A DNA stretch of 64,000 nucleotides from Pseudomonas sp. B6002 (GCF_013385985.1 NZ_JACAOY010000017.1:62160-126159); one strand, 5' to 3'. Counted from the first letter of the stretch, positions 7,952 to 16,604 are shown. Notes: generated by a model not told the origin, from the sequence alone. Program-made: numbers and translations.

Positions 7952-9481
7952 CTAGGGCGCGGGTGGTATTTGCCACTCGGGCCCTAACGCTGTTAACGGC
8001 AAGTTGTACGAAGCAATCCTGTACAACAGCCGCAGGCCACGGTCCGAGCGTTGTGACAGCTGCGTCAATCGCATGACCCACCTAAGCTGTGCGTGAGACA
8101 CCTTGAGGGTTGTTCCGGATTTCCCCCGGGCCTGGCGCAGTGTCAACAATGCCAGGCCAGTCGCCCACAACAAGAATCGACGAATACCGGCATGTTTGGC
8201 TGGTATGAGCAGGGCGTATTGCAGCGCTCGCTGTAGATGGGAATGGGCAGTGCCAATCAGTTCCTCGATGGTCGGCGACGAGGTGCCGTGTTCGGCGAAC
8301 GGGTCTTGGGGTAACCAGCAGACGCCGCGAATGTGGTCCACCTCCTGATCTTTGAGAATATTCGTCAGCTGCAGCCCTGTGCCGAACGAAACCGCCAGAC
8401 TGCGCAACGTTTCGCGTTGGGCCGCCAGTTCGGGCTCATAGTCGATGAATAGCTCGGTCAGCATTTCTCCCACTACGCCTGCCACGCAATAACAGTAGCG
8501 GTCCAGTTCCTGACGGCTGGCCAAACCCCGCGCGCTGACCTTGCCCTGGAACTCGGCCATACCGCACGTCATGACGGCCAGGCAGTCGATGATGACACTG
8601 CGCTGCGCCGGTTTGAGTGTGCGGTTGACCGTCAATACCCGGGGCATGTGCCTGATCAGTTCGCGTTCGGCCGCAAGCGTCTGCGCTGTCAGGTGCTTGC
8701 TCAGTTCATCGCTAAGGTGTTCGGCGTTCGCCGTGCCGGTGACTGCCTCCAGATAGACTCGTTGGTAATGCTGTTTCTGGGCGAGGGTCAGGCCGGGCTC
8801 ATCTTCGATAGTGTCGGCTATCCGGCAGAGCAGATAGGCATTGGCTACCGCCGAATGCAGTTCGGTGGGCAATTGCGGGATGGTCAACGCGAATGTTCGC
8901 GACACCAGGCGCAGGCTTTCATTCTGAAAGCGCAGAGCATCCTGAAGCCTCCACGCCTGCGCGGACCATTGGTCCAGGCGACTGGCAGGGTCGGCGAGGA
9001 TAATCTTGAACCAGGCGGTAAACCCCTGGGGCTCAGCCATGAGCCATTGTTCCAGCACGGGTAGCTCGATCCAGCACCATTGTGCGGCTTCGTTGGGGTT
9101 GACCAGGGGGGCGTCGTCGAATCCGCCGATGTAGACATGGTTGAACTCATGTTCGATCAATCCATCTGGTACCTCTGTGCGGTAAGTCAGCGTGGTGATT
9201 TGCTGCAGCGGGCAGGTGAAGCCCATCTCTTCGTCAAGCCTACGGATGGCCGCATCGCCAGTAGCCTCGCCGGGGCGTGGGTGGCCGCAACAGGTATTGG
9301 TCCACAAACCGGCGGAATGGTATTTGCCTTGCGCGCGTCGTTGCAGCATCAGCCGCCCGAGCCGGTCGAAGATGAATATGGAAAATGCTCGATGCAGAAG
9401 CCCTTGGCGGTGCACGGACAACTTGTCGTCGGTGCCCGTGGCTTGATCGTTCTGATCAACCAGTATCAGTGACTCTCCCAT
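7952..9481 (-). CDS. Fusion of type I isopentenyl-diphosphate isomerase and squalene/phytoene synthase
   Basis: 509 residues, two enzymes in one chain. Residues 1-170 are a Nudix-type IPP:DMAPP isomerase: TNTCCGHP with the catalytic cysteine (C65), the Nudix-like helix GEATGDAAIRRLDEE and the glutamates E110/E112 in LIEHEFNHVYIG. Residues ~185-509 are a trans head-to-head prenyl synthase of the squalene/phytoene synthase family: SRTFALTIPQLP, first Asp-rich motif DTIED (223-227), YCVAGVVGEM and second motif NILKDQEVD (374-382). It probably isomerises IPP and condenses two farnesyl-PP to squalene or a related product. The ATG is 3 nt after the cyclase stop, with GAGGAG inside the cyclase end, implying translational coupling. 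No hpnC/D/E or FPP synthase genes are nearby. Each domain is certain; the product is inferred. Confidence 0.88.
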   Translation of the reverse strand: MGESLILVDQNDQATGTDDKLSVHRQGLLHRAFSIFIFDRLGRLMLQRRAQGKYHSAGLWTNTCCGHPRPGEATGDAAIRRLDEEMGFTCPLQQITTLTYRTEVPDGLIEHEFNHVYIGGFDDAPLVNPNEAAQWCWIELPVLEQWLMAEPQGFTAWFKIILADPASRLDQWSAQAWRLQDALRFQNESLRLVSRTFALTIPQLPTELHSAVANAYLLCRIADTIEDEPGLTLAQKQHYQRVYLEAVTGTANAEHLSDELSKHLTAQTLAAERELIRHMPRVLTVNRTLKPAQRSVIIDCLAVMTCGMAEFQGKVSARGLASRQELDRYCYCVAGVVGEMLTELFIDYEPELAAQRETLRSLAVSFGTGLQLTNILKDQEVDHIRGVCWLPQDPFAEHGTSSPTIEELIGTAHSHLQRALQYALLIPAKHAGIRRFLLWATGLALLTLRQARGKSGTTLKVSHAQLRWVMRLTQLSQRSDRGLRLLYRIASYNLPLTALGPEWQIPPAP

Positions 9482-9484
9482 GGC

Positions 9485-11395
9485 TCAGTCCTCCTCAATG
9501 GTGAGGTTGCGATAGCGTGCCAAGGCCCATAACGGGAAATACACCGCGTAACCATGGTAATGAAGGTACATCGCGCGAGGGATGCCGGTTCCTGTGGCAT
9601 GGCCGTCAGTCCAAGTGCCGTCGTGGTGTTGTGATTGCTGCAGATAGGCAATGCCTCGCCGGGTTGCCGGATGGTTTACGGCACCGGCGACCATCAGCCC
9701 CAGCAATGCCCACGCCGTTTGCGAGGGGGTACTTTCAGACGGTTGATGCCCCTGGCGTTTCAACGCGTAGCCGCTGGCGTTTTCGCCCCAGCCGCCGTCG
9801 CTGTTCTGGTGCTTTATCAACCACTCGCGTGCCCGCCGGACTGCAGGAAACTGAGGGTCATGACCATTGGTTGCCAGCCCCTCGAGGGCGGACCAGGTGC
9901 CGTAGATAAAATTGATGCCCCATCGACCGTACCAACTGCCGTCGGCCTCTTGTTGCGCCAGCAGGTAATGCAACGCTTTGTCAGTGACATGGCGGGTTGC
10001 CGGCGTGGCCTCCAGTAGCCCAAGCATGCACAGGCAGCGGGCACTGACGTCGGCGCTGGGGAAATCAATCATCAAGCCATGTTCGGCGATGGGAAAACTG
10101 TTGAGGTAATTTTGCGTGTTTTCAGCCTCGTAGGCGCCCCAGCCACCTTGGCGGTTTTGCATGCCCTCTACCCATTCACGGGCCCTGCTGATCGCTTCAC
10201 CGTAGTCTGCGGTGGGATTGGTGCACAGGGCCCGTTGCATGACGGTCGCGACCACGGCGGTGTCGTCGACATCCGGGTGCCTTGGCAGGTTGTATTGAAA
10301 AGCCCAGCCGCCTGGGCGCAGGTCTGGTCGGGTCATGACCCAGTCGCCATAGGTGTCGAGGATTTGTTTGTATCGCAGCCATTTCAGGCCGTGCGAGGCC
10401 GATTCGATTCCGCGTTTTTCACCGGTTTCCAACAAGGCCTGGCACACCCAGGCGGTGTCCCAGATGGGCGATACACACGGTTGGCAGTAAGCGGCTTGCG
10501 GGTGGATGACCAACAGCTTGTCGCGGGCCTTGCGTGCCGTCAGTACCGCCGGATGATCGTCCGGATAGTTCAGCGCCCTGAGCAGGATCACGCTGGCGCC
10601 AATGGTCGGCAGTGTCGCACCATAGCCATCTTCGCCGTTGAGCTGTGCGATGACGCTACTCACCGCACGATCAATCGCTTTTTGTCGCAGACCTTTCGGG
10701 AACCAGGGGGTGCAGCGGTGTAACAGGCGATCAATCCCGCCGAACAGGGCAAACCAGGCCTTATTCTGGTGAGGAGCGCAGCGCAGCGGCCTGGTTTGCT
10801 CGGGCGGCTCCAGGAACAGTTCGGCGATGGAGGTACGTTGAGGGTTGCGCGCGATGGGACGCGACACGTGCAGTACAGAAAATGCCACTGTGTACTTGCG
10901 GGGGAGACAAGCAATCTTCGACAAGTGAAAGGGGAACCAGCGGGGCAGCAGGATCACTTCCACTGGAACCGACGGTAATGCGTGCCAAGGGATAAAGCCG
11001 AACAAGGCCATCCAGATGCGGGTCATCACGTTGCTACCGGCCGCGCCGCCGTGTTGTCGAATCAGTGCACAGGCCCGCTGCAGGGGCTGCTCGTTCTCTG
11101 CACGCCCCAGCAGTTTGAGCGCGAAGTAGGTTTTGACACTGGTACTCAGGTCGAAATGGCCACCCTGAAGCACCGGCCAGCCACCTTCCGGCTGCTGCAG
11201 ATCGCTCATGTAACGCGCGAGCTTGGCCCCGAGGATTGGGTCGATCGGTTCGCCGAGAAAGTGCATCTGTAACACATATTCGGCGGTCATTGCAGCGTCC
11301 GTCTCAAGTTCGAACACCCAATGCCCATCGGGCCGTTGCCGCAAGAGCAAAGCATTCAACGCGTCTTCTATCGCGCATTCCAGACGTGGATTCAT
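9485..11395 (-). CDS. Squalene-hopene-cyclase-family triterpene cyclase
   Basis: A 636-residue class II terpene cyclase of usual SHC length. It has the protonating DVDDTA motif (D375-D378), several QW-type repeats (GGWGAYEAENT, DGSWYGRWG, SDGGWGE) and the STPSQTAWAL stretch. It probably cyclises squalene at the membrane. Several pocket positions differ from my recollection of bacterial HpnF and Alicyclobacillus SHC: M609 where F601 is expected, T261-L262 where I-F or I-Q is usual, and R372-H373 in place of Tyr-Tyr before the DXDD motif. The product may therefore not be hopene. It is the first gene of the operon, with the IDI-squalene synthase fusion directly after it; a perfect palindrome lies 74 nt upstream. 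Confidence 0.9.
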   Translation of the reverse strand: MNPRLECAIEDALNALLLRQRPDGHWVFELETDAAMTAEYVLQMHFLGEPIDPILGAKLARYMSDLQQPEGGWPVLQGGHFDLSTSVKTYFALKLLGRAENEQPLQRACALIRQHGGAAGSNVMTRIWMALFGFIPWHALPSVPVEVILLPRWFPFHLSKIACLPRKYTVAFSVLHVSRPIARNPQRTSIAELFLEPPEQTRPLRCAPHQNKAWFALFGGIDRLLHRCTPWFPKGLRQKAIDRAVSSVIAQLNGEDGYGATLPTIGASVILLRALNYPDDHPAVLTARKARDKLLVIHPQAAYCQPCVSPIWDTAWVCQALLETGEKRGIESASHGLKWLRYKQILDTYGDWVMTRPDLRPGGWAFQYNLPRHPDVDDTAVVATVMQRALCTNPTADYGEAISRAREWVEGMQNRQGGWGAYEAENTQNYLNSFPIAEHGLMIDFPSADVSARCLCMLGLLEATPATRHVTDKALHYLLAQQEADGSWYGRWGINFIYGTWSALEGLATNGHDPQFPAVRRAREWLIKHQNSDGGWGENASGYALKRQGHQPSESTPSQTAWALLGLMVAGAVNHPATRRGIAYLQQSQHHDGTWTDGHATGTGIPRAMYLHYHGYAVYFPLWALARYRNLTIEED

Positions 11396-11468
11396 GAGAT
11401 CACTGCTCCCTGTCGGGGTAAAGCTCCGGTCTGTCAGGGATTAGAACCTCAACGACTCAGCAAGCGAT

Positions 11469-11486
11469 ACTGTCATAAATGACAGT
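11469..11486. promoter_or_regulatory. 18-bp perfect palindrome upstream of the triterpene operon
   Basis: ACTGTCAT-AA-ATGACAGT, an 8-2-8 perfect inverted repeat between the cyclase gene and the LysR gene, both on the minus strand. Beside it is a second repeat, GGTGACC-GAA-GGTCACC (11487-11503), which overlaps the LysR stop codon. The first could be an operator for the triterpene operon. Together they could instead form a weak terminator for the LysR gene, though no T-tract follows. Confidence 0.4.
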
Positions 11487-11498
11487 GGTGACCGAAGG

Positions 11499-12383
11499 TC
11501 ACCGGGGCAGTTGTTCCTTGAGCAATTCAAAACAGCGCTGTGCGGCCGGGCTCAATAGGTGCCCGGTACGGACGATCAGCCCTATCTCGCGATTGACCCG
11601 CGGGTGTTTGATCGCGATCCGTCGCAACCCTTCCAGGCTGTCCGCCGCCGACTCCGGCAGTACGCTGATCCCCAATCCCTGACGCACCAGGGCCAACACC
11701 GTCGACATGTAGTTGGCTTCCATGCCTGCATTCATCGTCAACCGCGTCTCATCGAACAACCCGTCCACCTGCTCACGCACGCTGCTGTCGCGCCCGGTCA
11801 GGATGATCGGCTGGTCCGCCAGTTGCTCAAGGGTCAGTTGGCGGTGGCGGGTGAGGGGGTGGTCCTCAGGCACAAATGCACACAGGCGATCATTGAGCAC
11901 CGGCACGAACTCCAGGCCGTGGCTGAGCCGTGCGCGCACGCCAATGCCGAAATCCACTTCGCCGGACCGCACCTGGGCGTGAATGCGGTGTGCCACCAGG
12001 TCATGCAGGCGCACTTCGATCCCGGCAAAACGCTCGCGGAACAGGCGCAGCGCGGGTGGCAAGGTGCCGGCGCACACCGAGGGCAGGGCGGCAATGGTGA
12101 CCACGCCTCGGCGCAAGGCGGCGAGGTCGCGGGAGCCGGTAACGATGTTGTCCAGGTCCAGCAGCAGTTTTTCCATGGGCCCACGGGCGTCCAGGCCAGC
12201 GGCGGTGATGCTGACATGGCGCGGGCTGCGGTCGAGCAGGGCAACGCCGAGCCAGTCTTCCAGCTGTTGCACCTGCACGGTCAGCGCCGAAGGTGACAGG
12301 TGCAGTTCGTTGGCGGCCTTGGTGAAACTGCCCGTACGGGCTACGGCTAGGAACGCTTGAATGTGTTGGATGCTGTTCTTCAT
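11499..12383 (-). CDS. LysR-family transcriptional regulator
   Basis: A 294-residue LysR regulator. The N-terminal HTH (FLAVARTGSFTKAANELHLSP) is followed by an effector-binding domain with the typical GLGISVLPESAA stretch. It is divergent from the CitMHS/AtuA operon with a 111-nt shared promoter, the classic layout for a LysR activator of its neighbour. The inducer is unknown. The open frame continues far upstream, but residues beyond 12383 are the antisense of the transporter, so the start is MKNSIQ at 12383. Confidence 0.9.
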   Translation of the reverse strand: MKNSIQHIQAFLAVARTGSFTKAANELHLSPSALTVQVQQLEDWLGVALLDRSPRHVSITAAGLDARGPMEKLLLDLDNIVTGSRDLAALRRGVVTIAALPSVCAGTLPPALRLFRERFAGIEVRLHDLVAHRIHAQVRSGEVDFGIGVRARLSHGLEFVPVLNDRLCAFVPEDHPLTRHRQLTLEQLADQPIILTGRDSSVREQVDGLFDETRLTMNAGMEANYMSTVLALVRQGLGISVLPESAADSLEGLRRIAIKHPRVNREIGLIVRTGHLLSPAAQRCFELLKEQLPR

Positions 12384-12494
12384 TTTGTTTTTCCGAACAC
12401 TAGGCTGTGAATATTCCAATTTACAAAGACTAACCCGCTTCCAATACTCCAGGGAAAACAATAACCGGCCACCAAGGCCGCTCTGGAGTACCCC

Positions 12495-13787
12495 ATGCTC
12501 GCAACCCTGGGTGTCATCACCATCCTGTGCCTGCTCGCTGCCGTCATGAGCAAACGCCTCTCGCCCCTGGTGGCCCTGATCGCCTTGCCGATCATTGCCG
12601 CGCTGCTCGGCGGTTTTGGCCTGCAAACCAGCGCCTTCATCATTACCGGTATCAAGAACGTCGCCCCCGTGGTGGGCATGTTCGTGTTTGCCATCCTGTT
12701 TTTCGGGATCATGACCGATGCCGGCATGCTTGACCCCATCATTGATCGCATCCTGCGCACGGTAGGGACGCGTCCTACACGAATTGTCGTAGGCACCGCG
12801 ACCCTGGCGTTGCTGGTGCACCTGGACGGTTCCGGCGCAGTGACCTTCCTGGTCACGGTGCCGGCAATGTTGCCGCTGTATACGCGGCTGGGCATCGACA
12901 AACGTATCCTCGCCTGTGTGTGTGCGATGGCGGCCGGGGTCAACTTCCTGCCGTGGACCGGCCCGGTGCTGCGCTCTTCGGCGGCCCTGCATGTGCCGGT
13001 GGCTGACTTGTTCCAGCCGTTGATTCCGGTGCAGATCGTCGGGCTGATCTTCGTTTTTGCCTGCGCCTGGTGGCTGGGGCGTCGTGAGGAAAAACGCCTG
13101 GGTCTGGGGGCCGGATCCTCGGTGGACGCGGTGCCACAACGGGTGCTCAGCGACGATGAAATCAAGCTGCGCCGCCCGCGCCTGTTCTGGGTCAACCTGG
13201 TGCTGACCGTGCTGGTGATGGTGGTGATGATCGCTGGCTGGGTCGATCCGGTGGTGATGTTCATGCTCGGCACCGTGGTGGCGCTGTGCATCAACTACCC
13301 GAACGTGGACGCCCAGCGTGCACGTATCGACGCCCATGCGAAAACCGCCCTGACCATGGCCAGTATCCTGCTCGCTGCCGGCGTGTTCACCGGCATCATG
13401 CAGGGCACCGGCATGCTCAAGGCGATTGCCGAAGTGGCGGTGGCGCAGATCCCGGCCGGCCATGGCAAGTTGATCCCGGCGGTGGTGGGTTTTATTTCCA
13501 TGCCGCTGAGCATGCTGTTCGATCCCGATTCCTACTATTTCGGCGTGATGCCGGTGATTGCCGAAGTGGGCAAGGCCCTTGGCGTCGACCCGTTGCAAGT
13601 GGCCCAGGCCTCTTTGCTGGGCGTGCACACCACCGGTTTCCCGGTCAGCCCGCTGACCCCCGCGACCTTCCTGTTGGTGGGCCTGTGCAAGATCGAATTG
13701 GCCGATCACCAGCGCTTCACCATTCCGTTTCTGTTTGCCGCGTCGGTGTTGATGACCCTGACCGCGTTGCTCCTGGGAGTGATTTGA
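12495..13787 (+). CDS. CitMHS-family citrate/metal-H+ symporter-like transporter
   Basis: A 430-residue inner-membrane protein with about twelve hydrophobic segments. CitMHS members carry citrate or related tricarboxylates with Mg2+ or Ca2+. Family-like stretches are LVHLDGSGAVTFLVTVPAM and FDPDSYYFGVMPV. The RBS is in CTGGAG just before the ATG. Its stop is 1 nt from the AtuA-like gene, and a LysR gene is divergent, so the three-gene operon probably takes up and breaks down an organic acid. The actual substrate is not evident. Confidence 0.85.
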   Translation: MLATLGVITILCLLAAVMSKRLSPLVALIALPIIAALLGGFGLQTSAFIITGIKNVAPVVGMFVFAILFFGIMTDAGMLDPIIDRILRTVGTRPTRIVVGTATLALLVHLDGSGAVTFLVTVPAMLPLYTRLGIDKRILACVCAMAAGVNFLPWTGPVLRSSAALHVPVADLFQPLIPVQIVGLIFVFACAWWLGRREEKRLGLGAGSSVDAVPQRVLSDDEIKLRRPRLFWVNLVLTVLVMVVMIAGWVDPVVMFMLGTVVALCINYPNVDAQRARIDAHAKTALTMASILLAAGVFTGIMQGTGMLKAIAEVAVAQIPAGHGKLIPAVVGFISMPLSMLFDPDSYYFGVMPVIAEVGKALGVDPLQVAQASLLGVHTTGFPVSPLTPATFLLVGLCKIELADHQRFTIPFLFAASVLMTLTALLLGVI

Positions 13788-13788
13788 C

Positions 13789-15114
13789 ATGAAAACCTTG
13801 CGCATCGGTTCCGGCGCCGGCTATTCCGGCGACCGTATCGAGCCCGCCGTGGAACTGGCCGAGCAGGGCGACCTGGATTACCTGGTGTTCGAATGCCTGG
13901 CCGAACGCACCATTGCGTTGGCGCAACAGGCGCGGATCAACGACCCAGCGGGCGGTTACGACCCGCTGCTGAGTGAACGCATGCGCCGCGTACTGCCCTT
14001 TGTCGGCATGAAGGCAGGGCGCCGACGCTTGCGGGTGATCACCAATATGGGCGCGGCCAACCCGGTGGCGGCAGCCGATGAAGTGCGGCGGATTGCGGCT
14101 GCGCTAGGCCTGGTTCTCAAAGTAGTTGCCGTGGTCGGCGATGACGTATTGCAGGTCTTGCAACCCGAGTTTTTGCTGGATAACGGCCAGACCGTCGGCT
14201 CCTTGGGTGAGCGGCTACTTTCGGCGAACGCCTACCTGGGCGTCGACGGCATTCTGCAGGCGTTGCACGCTGACGCAGACGTGGTGATCACCGGTCGCGT
14301 GGCTGACCCTTCGCTGTTCCTGGCGCCGCAGATGTTTGAATTCGGCTGGGCGCAGGACAATTGGCAGCGCCTGGGGGGCGGTACGCTGGTGGGGCATTTG
14401 CTTGAGTGTGCCGGGCAGGTGAGTGGTGGCTACTTTGCTGACCCGGGTTTGAAGGATGTGGATGACCTGGCGCGCCTGGGTTTTCCGTTGGCCGAGATCA
14501 CTGCAGACGGTGAAGCCTTGATCACCAAGGTCAGCGGTTCAGGTGGTCGCGTCAGCCGCGCTACGTGTACCGAGCAATTGATCTACGAGGTGCACGACCC
14601 GGCGGCCTACCTGACGCCGGATGTGACGGCCGATTTTTCCCAGGTCGGGTTTGTTGAAGAAAGCGTTGATCGGGTGCGTGCCCAGGGCGCGGGCGGCCGT
14701 GCGCGGCCCGAGCAGTTGAAGGTCAGTGTCGGTTATCTGGACGGTTGGATTGGCGAGGGGCAGATGTCGTACGGCGGGCCTGGCGCTGTGGCACGGGCCC
14801 AACTGGCGCGGGATGTGGTGCTCAAGCGCCTGGAATTGATGGGTGTGAAGATGCTGGACGTGCGCGCCGAACTGATTGGCATGGACTCGCTGCACGGCCC
14901 GCGCAGCAGCGTCGAGCCCTGGGAAGTGCGCTTGCGCGTGGCAGCCCGTTGCGAAGAACGCAGCGAGGCGGTGCGGGTCGGCAATGAGGTGGAAACCCTC
15001 TACACCAACGGCCCGTCGGGTGGCGGTGGGGCGAGTAAAAGCGTGCGGCAGGTGGTGGCGGTGGCGTCGTTGCTGCTGCCGCGCGATAAGGTCAACCCGA
15101 GGATTCAAGCATGA
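13789..15114 (+). CDS. AtuA-family protein (DUF1446), large part
   Basis: 441 residues. It starts with the family signature MKTLRIGSGAGYSGDRIEPA, followed by the conserved DYLVFECLAERT and VVITGRVADPSLFL. AtuA was named from acyclic terpene utilisation in P. aeruginosa, but DUF1446 proteins occur in other acyl-CoA or acid pathways and their reaction is not established. The ATG is 1 nt after the transporter stop, and the last codons overlap the next gene in ATGA. The short C-terminal AtuA domain is encoded separately by that next gene. I would not infer terpene catabolism from the name. Confidence 0.85.
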   Translation: MKTLRIGSGAGYSGDRIEPAVELAEQGDLDYLVFECLAERTIALAQQARINDPAGGYDPLLSERMRRVLPFVGMKAGRRRLRVITNMGAANPVAAADEVRRIAAALGLVLKVVAVVGDDVLQVLQPEFLLDNGQTVGSLGERLLSANAYLGVDGILQALHADADVVITGRVADPSLFLAPQMFEFGWAQDNWQRLGGGTLVGHLLECAGQVSGGYFADPGLKDVDDLARLGFPLAEITADGEALITKVSGSGGRVSRATCTEQLIYEVHDPAAYLTPDVTADFSQVGFVEESVDRVRAQGAGGRARPEQLKVSVGYLDGWIGEGQMSYGGPGAVARAQLARDVVLKRLELMGVKMLDVRAELIGMDSLHGPRSSVEPWEVRLRVAARCEERSEAVRVGNEVETLYTNGPSGGGGASKSVRQVVAVASLLLPRDKVNPRIQA

Positions 15115-15428
15115 AACTGCACACGCTGGCCCATTCCCGCACCGGGGACAAGGGCGATACGTCGAACATCTCGATCATTGCGTACCGGGCCGAAGATTAT
15201 CCATTGCTGTGTGAGCAGCTGACGGCCGAGCGCGTGGCCGAGTACTTCGCGGGCTTGCGGGAGCCAGGGGCGGCGCCGGTACGACGGTATGAATTGCCGA
15301 ATGTGCAGGCGCTGAACTTCGTGCTGCCGGGGATTTTGCGGGGCGGGGTGACGCGTTCGCTGGCGCTGGATGCCCATGGCAAGTGCCTGGGTTCGGCACT
15401 CTTGGACCTGGAACTCAACGACCTGTAG
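15111..15428 (+). CDS. AtuA C-terminal-domain-like small protein
   Basis: 105 residues, matching the C-terminal domain that is fused in long AtuA proteins: HSRTGDKGDTSNISIIAY at the start, then NVQALNFVLPGIL and LDAHGKCLG. It probably forms a complex with the preceding AtuA-like protein, whose stop codon it overlaps by 4 nt. Its own stop codon (TAG at 15426-15428) lies inside the first arm of a REP element that begins at 15425. Confidence 0.82.
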   Translation: MKLHTLAHSRTGDKGDTSNISIIAYRAEDYPLLCEQLTAERVAEYFAGLREPGAAPVRRYELPNVQALNFVLPGILRGGVTRSLALDAHGKCLGSALLDLELNDL

Positions 15429-15490
15429 GAGCCCGGCTTGCCGGCGATGGCGTCCTTGAGAACGCTATCGCCGGCAAGCCGGGCTCCTAC
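15425..15490. repeat. REP-type inverted repeat
   Basis: The arms GTAGGAGCCCGGCTTGCCGG (15425) and CCGGCAAGCCGGGCTCCTAC (ending 15490) are exact reverse complements and continue inward. This is the GAGC..GGCTTGCC..GCGAT class of Pseudomonas REP sequence, sitting between convergent genes. It supplies the stop codon of the upstream gene. Confidence 0.85.
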
Positions 15491-15506
15491 AAGTGGGCGT
15501 TGTGTG

Positions 15507-15878
15507 TCAGATCGCGGCGAAGCGCTTGTCCAGGTAATCGATGATCACCTTGGAGTCGTACATCCAGGTGGTCTGGCCGTTCTCTTCGATGCGCAGGCAC
15601 GGCACCTTGATCTTGCCGCCTTGCTCCAGCAGGGTCTGGCGGTCCTGCTCGTTGTTCTTCGCGTCCTTCAACGCCACCGGCACATTCAGGCGGTGCAAGG
15701 TGCGGCGGGTCTTCACGCAGAACGGGCAGGCGTGGAACTGGTACAGGGTCAGGTCCTTGGCGGCCTCGTTCACCTGTGCCTGCTGTTCGGCAGGGCGCTG
15801 CTTTTTACGTGGGCGGGTCAGGAAATCGCCCGCGATGATGACGTGGCCGAGGCCCACTCGAAGTGCTTTGACGAACAT
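15507..15878 (-). CDS. Glutaredoxin-family protein
   Basis: A 123-residue protein: a basic, weakly hydrophobic N-terminal extension of about 40 residues, then a glutaredoxin domain with CPFC (C51, C54), the cis-proline stretch KVPCLRIEENG and a C-terminal DSKVIIDYLDKRF. It probably reduces disulfides or glutathionylated proteins. The N-terminal extension might be a membrane anchor but is too polar to be sure. It lies downstream of folE, separated by a terminator. Confidence 0.85.
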   Translation of the reverse strand: MFVKALRVGLGHVIIAGDFLTRPRKKQRPAEQQAQVNEAAKDLTLYQFHACPFCVKTRRTLHRLNVPVALKDAKNNEQDRQTLLEQGGKIKVPCLRIEENGQTTWMYDSKVIIDYLDKRFAAI

Positions 15879-15936
15879 GGCTTGAACCTCTTGCCCAGAA
15901 CAGAAGGGGTCGCAGCTTACAGCAATTCTGCGGGCG

Positions 15937-15963
15937 AAAAAAAACCGGCAATGAACGCCGGTC
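15937..15963 (-). terminator. Rho-independent terminator of folE
   Basis: On the minus strand the stem ACCGGC-gttcatt-GCCGGT is followed by a run of eight T (15937-15944 read in reverse). It lies 18 nt after the folE stop. Confidence 0.85.
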
Positions 15964-15980
15964 TTTTCCTGCCCCGCCGA

Positions 15981-16526
15981 TTACTTGATCAGGCTGAGGA
16001 ATTCGCTGCGGGTGGCCGCGTTTTCACGGAACTCACCGAGCATCACCGAGGTGATCATCGACGAATTCTGCTTCTCGACACCGCGCATCATCATGCACAT
16101 GTGCTTGGCTTCGATCACCACGGCAACGCCCAGGGCACCGGTCACCTGCTGGACCGCATCGGCGATCTGGCGACTGAGGTTTTCCTGGATCTGCAGGCGG
16201 CGGGCGTACATGTCGACAATTCGCGCGACCTTCGACAGGCCCAGCACTTTGCCGCTCGGGATATACGCCACGTGGGCCTTGCCGATGAACGGCAGCAGGT
16301 GGTGTTCGCACAGCGAGTACAACTCGATGTCCTTGACCAGCACCATTTCGCTGTTGTCGGAGCTGAACAAGGCACCGTTGGTGACTTCTTCCAGCGTCTG
16401 TTCATAACCGCGGCAGAGGTACTGCATCGCCTTGGCGGCACGCTTTGGCGTGTCGAGCAGGCCCTCGCGGGAAACGTCCTCGCCGAGCTGGCCGAGGATC
16501 GCGGTGTAATTCTGTTCCAGGGACAT
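15981..16526 (-). CDS. folE: GTP cyclohydrolase I
   Basis: A 181-residue type IA GTP cyclohydrolase, which converts GTP to 7,8-dihydroneopterin triphosphate, the first step to folate and other pterins. The zinc ligands are visible in [13 protein letters not shown] (Cys and His) and KHMCMMMRG (Cys). The [11 protein letters not shown] and RLQIQE stretches are standard. The start MSLEQNY gives the normal length. A terminator follows. Confidence 0.95.
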   Translation of the reverse strand: MSLEQNYTAILGQLGEDVSREGLLDTPKRAAKAMQYLCRGYEQTLEEVTNGALFSSDNSEMVLVKDIELYSLCEHHLLPFIGKAHVAYIPSGKVLGLSKVARIVDMYARRLQIQENLSRQIADAVQQVTGALGVAVVIEAKHMCMMMRGVEKQNSSMITSVMLGEFRENAATRSEFLSLIK

Positions 16527-16604
16527 GAAACTACCTGTGGGATTTTCGCAAAGCGCAAGGTTACGGTGGCGGACACATCGCTGCAAGCCTGACGATGGCA
16601 GTTG

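Noticed and set aside
11499-13805. A 768-codon open frame continuous with the LysR gene
   Set aside because: Beyond 12383 it is antisense to the CitMHS transporter and is His/Gln/Arg-rich nonsense; the LysR protein starts at MKNSIQ.
7952-15428. Functional link between the triterpene operon and the AtuA genes (acyclic terpene utilisation)
   Set aside because: AtuA-family proteins occur in many non-terpene operons, the two units are separated by a LysR gene, and the transporter is of tricarboxylate type. Proximity alone is not evidence.
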